Shown: positions 7,526 through 14,535 of the stretch, one piece after another
Layout of the letters: each line of letters opens with the position of its first letter
How positions within the stretch are numbered: the stretch's first letter is position 1
Origin: Gemmatimonadetes bacterium T265
Lineage (GTDB): Bacteria; Gemmatimonadota; Gemmatimonadetes; Gemmatimonadales; Gemmatimonadaceae
Length of the DNA stretch: 64,000 nucleotides
Direction: 5' to 3'
Assembly (NCBI GenBank): GCA_019973575.1
Contig: BPUI01000001.1
Coordinates: 2,182,342-2,246,341, forward strand
The notes under the pieces: model-generated
Database searches by the model: none
Seen by the model: the letters and a program-made list of their open reading frames with translations, nothing else
What the model was told of the DNA's origin: nothing
Position numbers and translations under genes: made by a program

Positions 7526-7942
7526 GTGCCCCCCGTCCTGTCCGCCACCTCCCAGACCGTCTCGGCCCCCGACGCGGTGATGCCCGCGCTGCCGAGCCGC
7601 GGGCTTGACGAGACGCAGGCGTTCTACGGGGCGGCCGGCTTCGCGCTCGTGCGCCGGTACGACGCCGAGGGCTACTTCATCGTGCGGCGCGGCGCGGTGG
7701 AGCTGCACTTCTTCCGCGCCGACGTCGACCCCTACGCGTCGTACGCGGGGTGCTACCTGCGCGTGGCCGACCTAGCGGACTGGCGCGCGGCGTTCGCCGC
7801 CGCGCTCGCGCCGTCCGGGGGGTCGGCCGAGGGCATCCCGCGCCTCAAGGACGACGGCGCGCGGCCCTGGGGGCTGCGCGAGTTCCACGTCGTCGACCCG
7901 AGCGGCAACTTGCTCCGCGTCGGCGCGCCGATCGGCGCCTAA
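7526..7942 (+). CDS. VOC-family (bleomycin-resistance/glyoxalase-like) protein
   Basis: From GTG 7526 this is 138 residues (ATG 7580 is an alternative). It has a single VOC-type layout: MPALPSRGLDETQAFYGAAGFALVRRYD, then FIVRRGAVELHFF, then a second motif ending in GLREFHVVDPSGNLLRVG, the hallmark of bleomycin-resistance proteins. Relatives bind antibiotics such as bleomycin as dimers, or act as dioxygenases or lyases. The residue pattern fits the antibiotic-binding type better than a metal enzyme, but the ligand is unknown. Confidence 0.75.
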   Translation: MPPVLSATSQTVSAPDAVMPALPSRGLDETQAFYGAAGFALVRRYDAEGYFIVRRGAVELHFFRADVDPYASYAGCYLRVADLADWRAAFAAALAPSGGSAEGIPRLKDDGARPWGLREFHVVDPSGNLLRVGAPIGA

Positions 7943-8322
7943 CGAGTGGCGCCGCCCGCCGCTCCCCACCCGTCGTCCCCGCCGCGGTACGTGACGCCGT
8001 TCGGCGCGTAGTCCGCCCGGACCGCCGACCCGGTAACGTCCGCGCGGCTGGGCGCGGGCGCGACCTCCGAGTGCAGGGCCACCGGCGCACGGCCGTTGTC
8101 CGCCCAGGTCCACGCGCGCTCGGCCGCCCACGCGGCGAGGAGCCCGTGCGCGGCCCGTCAGGTCACGTCGGCGGCGAGGGCGGCGACCCCCCGGAAGACG
8201 TGGCGGAGCGGCCGCGGGGCGCCGCCGGCCTGCTGCTCCCACTGCATGGCGAAGCCCGAGGCGGGGCCGAGGACGAAGAGCGCCCCGGTGTCGGCGCGCT
8301 GGAGGAAGTGCACGGGACGCAT
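7939..8322 (-). pseudogene. minus-strand gene interrupted by an in-frame TGA
   Basis: From ATG 8322 the frame reads MRPVHFLQRADTGALFVLG and onward to FRGVAALAADVT, then TGA at 8158-8160. The same frame then continues as AHGLLAAWAAERAWTWADN through SRADVTGSAVRADYAPN to TAG at 7939. Both halves look protein-like and are in phase, which suggests one gene of ~125 codons broken by a nonsense change. Two separate small genes are possible, but the second half has no convincing start. No family is recognised. Confidence 0.4.
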
Positions 8323-8713
8323 CGGCCGCCGGTCGGAGGCGAGGTCACGGAATCGGACCCGGGACGACGCCGTGGGCGGGCCGTCACGCCGTGCGAGAGG
8401 CGCGGGCGGCCGGGCGGCGGGATCGCCTACCGTCGGGGCTGTCGGGCGCCGACGGGCGCCGTCGCGAGGTAGGCACCCCTGTCGCGGCCGGGCGGCATGT
8501 TCGCTGCGCAGTGTGGCGTCGGCATTACTCTCTGGGGGTCCTCGGGTGCGCGGTAACCGGGTCCGCGGCGGCGCGCCGTTCCGCCGGGGCTCTCGCCCGG
8601 CAGCGCGCCCGCTCTGGCATGCCGCGTCGCGTAACTTGGGCGGGCCGCGGTGCGCACCCCCCAAGAGCCAACTCGCCACCCGTGCGCCCGTTCTCGCCGA
8701 CCTTCGCGCCCAC
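8323..8713. other. gap without a recognised gene
   Basis: Long open frames cross this stretch on both strands, but all are Arg/Gly/Pro-rich with no domain, as expected for GC-rich non-coding DNA. No repeat, RNA or hairpin stands out. Confidence 0.4.
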
Positions 8714-8938
8714 ATGCCGACGCCCACGTGCCCGAAATGCGCGACCCCGATGGAATCGGGGTTCATCATCGACAAGGGCGTGCCCACGGGCTCGGTCTCC
8801 GCGCCGGAGTGGGCGGAGGGTCCGCCGGAGCGTTCCTTCTGGACCGGGCTGCAGCTCCGCGGGCGCGAGCGCCACGCGGTGACCACGTTCCGCTGCCCGG
8901 CCTGCGGCTACCTCGAGTCGTACGCCCCGTCGGCGTAG
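8714..8938 (+). CDS. zinc-ribbon protein, DUF6487/PF20097-like
   Basis: A 74-residue protein from ATG 8714. CPKC at residues 5-8 and CPACGY near the C-terminus frame a middle segment (SGFIIDKGVPTGSVSAPEWAEG) typical of the short zinc-ribbon family PF20097, of unknown function. The pair of CxxC motifs would bind one zinc ion. It is complete at both ends and stands alone on its strand. Confidence 0.7.
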   Translation: MPTPTCPKCATPMESGFIIDKGVPTGSVSAPEWAEGPPERSFWTGLQLRGRERHAVTTFRCPACGYLESYAPSA

Positions 8939-9268
8939 GCGCGCCGGTCGACGCCGCCGCGATTACTGCAGCGTGCGGGGTCGGCAACCCGGCGGTGTGC
9001 TGCTGTGGGCCGCGTAGCTGCCTACCCGCAGCCACGCGTTGATCGCGCCCGCAGCAGCATGGACATCAGGCCACCCCGAACCTCCAGCATGCCATGACTC
9101 CCCCGATCGCTTCCCGGTTCGACGGTTCACAGGCTGGGGTGCGGACTAACGCCATGGTCGCGGTTGGGCTCGCGCGCGCCGCGGTCGACTGCCACGACGC
9201 GTGGCGCAGGTAGCCGATGCATCGGCAGCGCCCGCGAAGCCGGCCACCCCGAAGCCGCGGAGGAACCC
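8939..9268. other. gap without a recognised gene
   Basis: No frame with domain character was found. The only clear signal is a GGAGGA ribosome-binding site at 9259-9264, which belongs to the next gene. Confidence 0.4.
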
Positions 9269-9580
9269 ATGACGCCGACCAGCCGCACGCCGCACTGCCC
9301 CCGCTGTCGGGGCGCCGTCGCCTTCGCCCGGGGATCGCGCACACACTTCCGGTGTCTCCGGTGCGGCTACGACTCGCAACACCACGTCACGCGGCCGGCC
9401 GAATCCGCGCCGCCCGGTCCCGAGACGCCGGACACCGAGCGTGCGCTGACGTTCGACGTCTCGAGCGTCGCGGAGGGCTTCTTCGAGTCGCCGAGCCCAC
9501 CGTCGTCCGAGCCGGCGAGCGGGTTCGACTTCGGCGGCGGTGGCGGGTTCAGCGGCGGCGGCAACAGTGACGACGTCTGA
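9269..9580 (+). CDS. zinc-ribbon protein with Gly-rich tail
   Basis: ATG 9269 is preceded by GGAGGA at 9259-9264, which decides the start. The 103-residue product begins with a two-CxxC zinc ribbon (CPRCRG, then FRCLRCGYD), followed by a Pro/Glu linker and a C-terminal low-complexity stretch (FDFGGGGGFSGGGNSDDV). Ribbons of this size often bind nucleic acid or another protein; none is identified. Its end overlaps the start of the next gene, so the two are probably translationally coupled. Confidence 0.6.
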   Translation: MTPTSRTPHCPRCRGAVAFARGSRTHFRCLRCGYDSQHHVTRPAESAPPGPETPDTERALTFDVSSVAEGFFESPSPPSSEPASGFDFGGGGGFSGGGNSDDV

Positions 9581-9866
9581 CGCGGCGCCGCGCGCCCAAG
9601 CCGCCGTCGACACCCTCACGCGCGAGGGCTGGACGTACCGCGAGGCGGCGGACGCGCCATCCCCCATGTGGGTGCCGCCGGTCGACGTGCCGCCGGTATT
9701 CCTCGACCGGCGGCTGGTCGCGTACGGCCAGCGGGACGCGATGCGTACCGCGGTGGTCACGTTGCGGCGCGAGTGCGAGGCCGCGCAGGCGCGCGGCACG
9801 GACCTCGACGCCGACTGGTGTCTCGCGCTCGTCCGCGCCGCGCTGGCGGCGCCGGGGGCAAGCTGA
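9567..9866 (+). CDS. small unknown protein coupled to the zinc-ribbon gene
   Basis: GTG 9567 overlaps the previous stop. The 99-residue product has a body AAVDTLTREGWTYREAADAPS, WVPPVDVPPVFLDRRLVAYGQRDAM and a helical end (ADWCLALVRAALAA). It is soluble and no motif or family is recognised. Overlap with the zinc-ribbon gene suggests a two-gene unit. Confidence 0.5.
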   Translation: MTTSDAAPRAQAAVDTLTREGWTYREAADAPSPMWVPPVDVPPVFLDRRLVAYGQRDAMRTAVVTLRRECEAAQARGTDLDADWCLALVRAALAAPGAS

Positions 9867-9998
9867 GGGATCGTGCATGGATGGCGGCCGGCACTGCCAC
9901 GCCTCGCGCGATCAGCGCGCCGCAGCACTCACGCGGCGTAGGGGCCGACTCCCTTCTGCAGCGCATTCCGCCCGATACACCACACCGCCCGACGTAAG

Positions 9999-10268
9999 GT
10001 GACACCCGTGCCACCGATTCCCGATCTTCGCCGCATTTGGGTCAGCGGGCGCGCAGAGCCAATTATCGTCTCGGCCGAGGAGATGGTGCGATTCGCTGAG
10101 CTCATGCGGAAAAGCGCGAGAGGGTTTGTTCGGGTAACCCCGACCGTCGGACACCCGTGTTCGGTCCGCGTCGAGCTCGTGGTGGCAATGGAGGATGACG
10201 CATTACCGTCTAGGGCGGAGGTTCCGACGGCTGCTCCCAGTTCCGCGCCTCGGTATCCGGCCTCATGA
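9999..10268 (+). CDS. possible small protein, unknown
   Basis: GTG 9999 (or GTG 10008) opens an 89-codon frame: PIPDLRRIWVSGRAEPIIVSAEEMVRFAELMRKSARGF and onward. The helix-strand character and a local GC content lower than the surroundings favour coding, but there is no domain, and overlapping frames exist on the minus strand. Support is weak. Confidence 0.35.
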   Translation: MTPVPPIPDLRRIWVSGRAEPIIVSAEEMVRFAELMRKSARGFVRVTPTVGHPCSVRVELVVAMEDDALPSRAEVPTAAPSSAPRYPAS

Positions 10269-10587
10269 CGCACGCCGCCGACTCCTGCAGCGCCCGCCTC
10301 CCACGCCTGGCCCTCACGCGCGGCGGCCGCCGGCGCGCGGTCGCCGCCACACGAACACCGACGCGGTGGGTGTGTCCAATTTGAGTCCGCGCGACCGGCG
10401 AAACCCGGCAGAGAGGGCGGCGGAAGTCGGCAGAGCAGGGGCACGTAGGGCGTGGCTGGTCCACCCTTCCGGTCCAGTTCCGGCCGGAACAGGGCGCAAC
10501 GTGGGACCGCCATTCGCAATCCCGACAGGCCATGGCTAGAGGCATGCGGGGACAACTGCAACGAGTTACAATGATCCGCAAACGGCC
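10269..10587. other. gap without a recognised gene, upstream of tRNA-like sequence
   Basis: No domain-bearing frame was found on either strand. Local GC is lower than average. The stretch ends at a tRNA 3'-half-like sequence, so it may be the edge of an inserted element. Confidence 0.35.
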
Positions 10588-10640
10588 CCGGAGAACTGCA
10601 AAACCTCCATTCGTCGGTTCGATTCCGACCGGTGCCTCTC
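10588..10640 (+). repeat. tRNA-like 3' half (Cys, GCA loop), possible attachment-site remnant
   Basis: The sequence contains CTGCAAA, the classic anticodon loop of tRNA-Cys(GCA), flanked by GGAG and CTCC. It continues into a perfect T-arm (GTCGG TTCGATT CCGAC, 10613-10629) and an acceptor-like end (TGCCTCT). A matching AGAGGCA lies ~95 bases upstream, but no D-arm is formed between them and the anticodon stem has mismatches, so a working tRNA is doubtful. Tyrosine recombinases use exactly this half of tRNA genes as attB. A near-identical 26-base copy of the T-arm end is at 13558-13583. Confidence 0.45.
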
Positions 10641-10719
10641 GAAATTCGCCGCAGCGGGTGAGGGTTTCTCGCCCGTTGCCGGCGTGGCTCTGCGGCCGCG
10701 CGCCTAACGCACTGTCCTC

Positions 10720-11547
10720 ATGGCACAAGGCGCGATCCGCTTCGACGACGGGGCGGGCTACGAGCGGTTCATGGGGGCGTGGAGCCGGCTCGCCGGCGCC
10801 CCGTTCCTCGACTGGCTGGCCGCCCCGCCCGGGCTCGCCTGGCTCGACGTCGGCTGCGGCAACGGGGCGTTCACCGAGCTGCTCCTTCAGCGGTGCGCGC
10901 CGGCCGCCGTGCACGGGGTCGACCCGTCCGCGGCGCAGCTGGCCTACGCCCGGACGCGGTTCGCCGTGCGGGGCACTCCGCCGGTCCCCGAGTTCCGGGC
11001 CGGCGACGCGCGGGCCCTGCCGTACGCCGCCGCGGCGTTCGACGCGGCGGTGATGCCGCTCGTGATCTTCTTCGTGCCCGAGCCGGCCGTGGGCGTCGCG
11101 GAGCTGGCGCGCGTGGTGCGCCCGGGCGGCCTCGTCGCGGCGTACGCGTGGGACCTGCCCGGGGGCGGCTTCCCGTACGCGGCCGTGGAGGCGGCGCTGC
11201 GCGCGGCGGGGCGCGACGTCCCGGGCCCGCCGCGCCCGGAGGCGTCGAGCGCCGACGCGCTCCGCGCCCTCTGGACCGGGGCCGGGCTGGAGGGGGTCGA
11301 GACGCGAGAGATGCCCGTCTGCCGCACGTTCGCCGGCTTCGACGACTACTGGGCGACGGTCCTCGAGGGCCCGGCCTTCGGGCCGGCGCTCGCCGGGCTC
11401 GCCGCCGAGGAGCGCGCGGGGGTCCAGGCGCGGTTGCGCGAGCGCCTGCCGGCGCCCGACGCCGGGGGGCGCCTGACCGTGAGCGGCCGGGCGAACGCGG
11501 TGCGGGGCCGCGTCCCGCGACCCGGGAACGCGGCGGCCGCCGCATAG
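10720..11547 (+). CDS. class I SAM-dependent methyltransferase
   Basis: The 275-residue protein from ATG 10720 begins RFDDGAGYERFMGAWSRLAG. Motif I is WLDVGCGNGAFTELL (residues ~45-60), then VHGVDPSAAQLAYAR, FRAGDARALPYAAAAFDAAV and LARVVRPGGLVAAY. This is a complete Rossmann-type Methyltransf_11/25 domain of the UbiE-like group. The substrate is not evident, because no pathway gene is adjacent. It lies between two copies of a tRNA-like repeat and may be cargo of a former insertion. Confidence 0.8.
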   Translation: MAQGAIRFDDGAGYERFMGAWSRLAGAPFLDWLAAPPGLAWLDVGCGNGAFTELLLQRCAPAAVHGVDPSAAQLAYARTRFAVRGTPPVPEFRAGDARALPYAAAAFDAAVMPLVIFFVPEPAVGVAELARVVRPGGLVAAYAWDLPGGGFPYAAVEAALRAAGRDVPGPPRPEASSADALRALWTGAGLEGVETREMPVCRTFAGFDDYWATVLEGPAFGPALAGLAAEERAGVQARLRERLPAPDAGGRLTVSGRANAVRGRVPRPGNAAAAA

Positions 11548-11651
11548 CGCGTCGCGTCGCGGTCACGACGGCTCGGCGGCCGCGCCACGTTCGCTGCCGA
11601 GGCGCGGCGCAGCGTCGCCCCGCCTCCGTCGCCGGCCGCCGACGGCGACTG

Positions 11652-11905
11652 TTAGGCGTCCGCGGCCCCGCCCGCCTCGGGCGCCGGCGCGAGCGCGCCT
11701 TCGTCCAGTTCGAGCAGCTCGACGGTCCCGGTGCGCACGCCGAGGCCGTGCGCGATCAGCAGGTTGAGCAGCTTCTCGCCGTCGATGAGCGTGATCGGCG
11801 CGACCCCGGGCTCGAACGCGTACGGGTCGAGGGTCGCCAGCCGCGCCCGCAGCGCCACGCACACGGCGTCGCGCTGCGCCTTTACGAGGTCCCACAGCCG
11901 CCGGC
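11652..11905 (-). pseudogene. internally deleted Mrr-type restriction endonuclease
   Basis: The minus-strand frame ending at 11652 reads ALRARLATLDPYAFE, which resembles the start of the Mrr catalytic domain. It jumps directly to APITLIDGEKLLNLLIAHGLGVRTG, the well-known end of Mrr-like domains (LIDG.KL..LMI.H..GV), then a short tail. The catalytic core between these (the D...ExK region) is absent and no start codon is evident. Intact relatives cut modified DNA. The deletion points to a dead defence gene. Confidence 0.6.
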
Positions 11906-11978
11906 GGCGCAACCACACCTGGCGGGGTCTCGGGCAGCATTGTACGTTCGCCGCGCCCCCGCTCCCAGAGCCTGGCCG

Positions 11979-13514
11979 ATGCACACTCGCGCCCCCGTAG
12001 TCGCAATCTCCGTCGCCGCACTGACGCTCGGGGCCCACGTGGCAGCCGGCCAGCAGCCCACGGCCCTGCCGGCGGCCACCCGACCGCCCGCGGCCCCCGC
12101 GCCCACGCCCGCCGGGGCGCTGGGCGCGGTGCGCGGCGTGGCGTATGACTCGCTCACGCCCGGGCCGCTCGCCGGGGCGACCGTACAAATCGCGCGCGCC
12201 CCGGACCTGCTGGGGGGCCGCGCCGTGGTGGCCGACTCGGCGGGGGTGTTCCGGATGGACTCGCTCGCGCCGGGGCGGTACCTCGTCGGCGTTGAGCACC
12301 CGCTCCTCGACCTGCTGCACGTCGAGGTCCGGCCGCGGCTCGTCGAGCTCGGGCCCGGCGGCGACACGGTCCGCGTCGACCTCGCCCTGCCGGCCCTCGC
12401 CCGCATGCGCCCGGTGCTGTGCGGGAGCCCGCAGGCGCCGTCCGACTCGACCGGCCTGCTCGCCGGGCGCGTGCGCGACGCGAGCGACGACGCGTCCGTC
12501 GCGAACGCCACGGTCGTCCTCGCTTGGTCGGAGCTCGCGGTCGGGGCCGGCGGGGTGCACACCGAGCACCGCCGCGTTCCCGTCGTGACCGGCCCGGGTG
12601 GCACCTACGTGGCGTGTGGCGTACCGGCCGGGGTGGAACTCGCCCTGAGCGTGGCGGCCCCGGGACGCGCGGGCGGCCCGGTCGCGCTGGAGCTGCCGCC
12701 CCGCGGGTTCGTGGTGCGCGACCTCACCCTCGGCGATACGGTCTCGGTCGTGACGGCGGCCGCCGCGCTGCCCGGTAGAACGGCCGCTCGACCGACGGCC
12801 GGTGCCGCCGCCCGTGACACGGCCACCGCCGCCGTGGCGCGCGGCACCGCGCGCCTGACCGGGACCGTGCGCGATTCGGCAGGGCGCCCCGTGCGCGGGG
12901 CCCGGGCGTTCGTCTGGGGCACGGCCGCCGCGGCTACGGTCGACGCCGACGGGACGTTCACCCTCGCCGGGCTGCCGGCGGGCACGCGCACGCTCGAGGT
13001 ACGGGCGATCGGGTTCGCGGTGCGCCGGGTCGCCGTCGACCTCGCCCCCGGCCGCGCCGGCACGGTGGACGTGCGGATGAACGGCACGGTGGCGAGCCTC
13101 GACCCGGTGACGGTCTACGGCAAGGCGTCCCCGGCGTCGCTGCAGCTCCGCGAGTTTCTCGAACGCCGGCGGCACAGCGCGTTCGGCCGGTTCCTCACGG
13201 CGGAGGACCTCGAGCGCTGGCACCCCGTCCAGGTCACCGACGCGTTGCAGGGGATGCCGGGGCTGCAGATCGCCCCGAACGGACGCCTCGGCAACACGAT
13301 CCTCGGCCGTGGAAAAAATGGGAGCGGGAGCTGCCGGGCGACGGTCGTCCTGGACGGCACAGCCCTCCCGCCCGGCGACGAGATCGACCAGTATCTGAGC
13401 CCGCAACAGGTGGGCGGCATCGAGGTCTACGCCGACCCGGCCTTCGCCCCGCCGGAGTACGGTGACGCGCGCATGACCGGTTGCAGTATCGTGCTGATCT
13501 GGACCCGGCGGTAG
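11979..13514 (+). CDS. secreted carboxypeptidase-regulatory-like / TonB-plug domain protein
   Basis: A 511-residue protein from ATG 11979, with a signal peptide (VVAISVAALTLGAHVAAGQ). Two carboxypeptidase-regulatory-like repeats follow: GAVRGVAYDSLTPGPLAGATV and, at residues ~288-370, LTGTVRDSAGRPVRGARAFVWG. The last ~130 residues resemble a TonB receptor plug (LTAEDLERWHPVQVTDALQGMPGLQI, then a Cys pair and QVGGIEVY). No beta-barrel follows, so it is not a receptor. Stand-alone plugs of this kind are frequent in Gemmatimonadota. It probably acts in the periplasm or outer membrane. Confidence 0.75.
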   Translation: MHTRAPVVAISVAALTLGAHVAAGQQPTALPAATRPPAAPAPTPAGALGAVRGVAYDSLTPGPLAGATVQIARAPDLLGGRAVVADSAGVFRMDSLAPGRYLVGVEHPLLDLLHVEVRPRLVELGPGGDTVRVDLALPALARMRPVLCGSPQAPSDSTGLLAGRVRDASDDASVANATVVLAWSELAVGAGGVHTEHRRVPVVTGPGGTYVACGVPAGVELALSVAAPGRAGGPVALELPPRGFVVRDLTLGDTVSVVTAAAALPGRTAARPTAGAAARDTATAAVARGTARLTGTVRDSAGRPVRGARAFVWGTAAAATVDADGTFTLAGLPAGTRTLEVRAIGFAVRRVAVDLAPGRAGTVDVRMNGTVASLDPVTVYGKASPASLQLREFLERRRHSAFGRFLTAEDLERWHPVQVTDALQGMPGLQIAPNGRLGNTILGRGKNGSGSCRATVVLDGTALPPGDEIDQYLSPQQVGGIEVYADPAFAPPEYGDARMTGCSIVLIWTRR

Positions 13515-13554
13515 CACGACCGGGCCACTCTCGTGTGGGCGCGGGCCGGTGGCG

Positions 13555-13583
13555 CCGGTCGGTTCGGTTCCGACCGGTGCCTC
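13555..13583 (+). repeat. tRNA T-arm-like repeat / hairpin between convergent genes
   Basis: Bases 13558-13583 repeat 10613-10638 with one mismatch in 26 (T-arm plus acceptor end of the tRNA-like sequence). Here the arms are extended into an 8-bp perfect hairpin, CCGGTCGG - 7-base loop - CCGACCGG (13555-13577). It lies between the plug-protein stop and the convergent puhE stop, so it may also terminate transcription. It could be the second boundary of a former insertion. Confidence 0.45.
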
Positions 13584-13608
13584 GTACGTGCCGTTGCGTC
13601 GCGTGTCC

Positions 13609-14535
13609 TTACGGCGTGCTCGGGCGGGCGTTCTGACGGTCCGGTGCGAGGGCGTGATGCGCGGGTTGTTCGCGCCAGCCGACGAACGCGTCCCACCACT
13701 CCGGCGGCGTGCGCACGCCGAGCATCGCGTGTTCGAACGTCGCGAGCGCGAGGACCCCGGCGAGGAGTGCGAGGCCGGTGCGGCGGGCGGACGCGGGATC
13801 CGCGCGCCGCGCCCGGACGGCCAGCGCGGCCGCCGCCGCACCGAGCGCGACCACGCTCGCAGCGAGCAGCGGCGAATTGCGCGCCGGCCCGAAGAACTGA
13901 CGGAAGTGGGCGAGGTACGCCGGCAGGTACGCCGCGCCGGGACTCGCGACGCCGAGGAACACGTTGAGCTTCGCGAGCTCGTGGGCCGCCCAGAGCGTGG
14001 CGAACGCGATTGGCCCGTAGCGGCCCGCGGCCGACGTTTGCGTTAGGCCCCGGCCGCGCGGCCCGCGCGCCGCCCGGACGGCGACGAGCAGCAGCGCCGC
14101 AGCGAGCAGGCTGCTGTACGCGGTGGCCGCGACGGCGGCGGCCGCGCGCGCGAGCGACGGGGCGCCGGCCCCGGCGTCGGCCGGGGCCACGGTGCCTAAC
14201 GGCGCCGGCCCGACCACCCACCCGCCGTAGAACGTCGCCGACACGCACACCCAGAGCAGCGCGCCGCCGAGCACGGCCCGCGCGGCGGCGCCCGCCCCGG
14301 CGCCCCGCGCCCCGGCGCGGACGCACGCGGCGCCCGCGACGGCCGCGGCGACGGCGAGGCCGAGCGCGAGCAGCCGGGTCGCGTCGCTGCGTTCGAGGGC
14401 GAGGAGGAGGCCCGTCGCGCCGTACCAGAAGGCGAGCACGCCCGCCGCGGCGGCGAGCGCGCGTCGCCACCGGCCGGTCCCTCGCCGCCGCGCACCGGGC
14501 ACGCGGGCGAGCGACGCCTCTGCCATGGCGCTCAT
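13609..14535 (-). CDS. puhE: PuhE, photosynthetic complex assembly protein (DUF3623)
   Basis: A 308-residue integral membrane protein with about eight hydrophobic segments. The diagnostic stretch is ATLWAAHELAKLNVFLGVASP followed by AYLPAYLAHFRQFF, matching the LNVFLGV...LP..L.....F core of PuhE. In Rhodobacter, PuhE affects the amount of LH1-RC complex; the mechanism is not settled. ATG 14535 overlaps the bchD stop (ATGA), making it third in a bchI-bchD-puhE operon. In purple bacteria puhE usually lies by puhC or acsF, so this position is a rearrangement. The C-terminus has a short polar tail. Confidence 0.8.
   Translation of the reverse strand: MSAMAEASLARVPGARRRGTGRWRRALAAAAGVLAFWYGATGLLLALERSDATRLLALGLAVAAAVAGAACVRAGARGAGAGAAARAVLGGALLWVCVSATFYGGWVVGPAPLGTVAPADAGAGAPSLARAAAAVAATAYSSLLAAALLLVAVRAARGPRGRGLTQTSAAGRYGPIAFATLWAAHELAKLNVFLGVASPGAAYLPAYLAHFRQFFGPARNSPLLAASVVALGAAAAALAVRARRADPASARRTGLALLAGVLALATFEHAMLGVRTPPEWWDAFVGWREQPAHHALAPDRQNARPSTP

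Noticed and set aside
8158-8160. In-frame TGA as a possible selenocysteine or readthrough codon
   Set aside because: No hairpin resembling a SECIS element directly follows, and the region is full of decayed genes; a nonsense change is simpler.
10538-10640. A complete functional tRNA-Cys
   Set aside because: AGAGGCA and TGCCTCT could pair as acceptor arms, but the spacing (~103 bases) is too long, no D-arm forms, and the anticodon stem has two mismatches. Kept as a tRNA-like repeat.
10532-11053. Plus-strand frame through the tRNA-like sequence (KPPFVGSIPTGAS) and its antisense (APVGIEPTNGGFA)
   Set aside because: These are the well-known false translations of tRNA 3' halves; the sequence is better explained as RNA-gene-derived.
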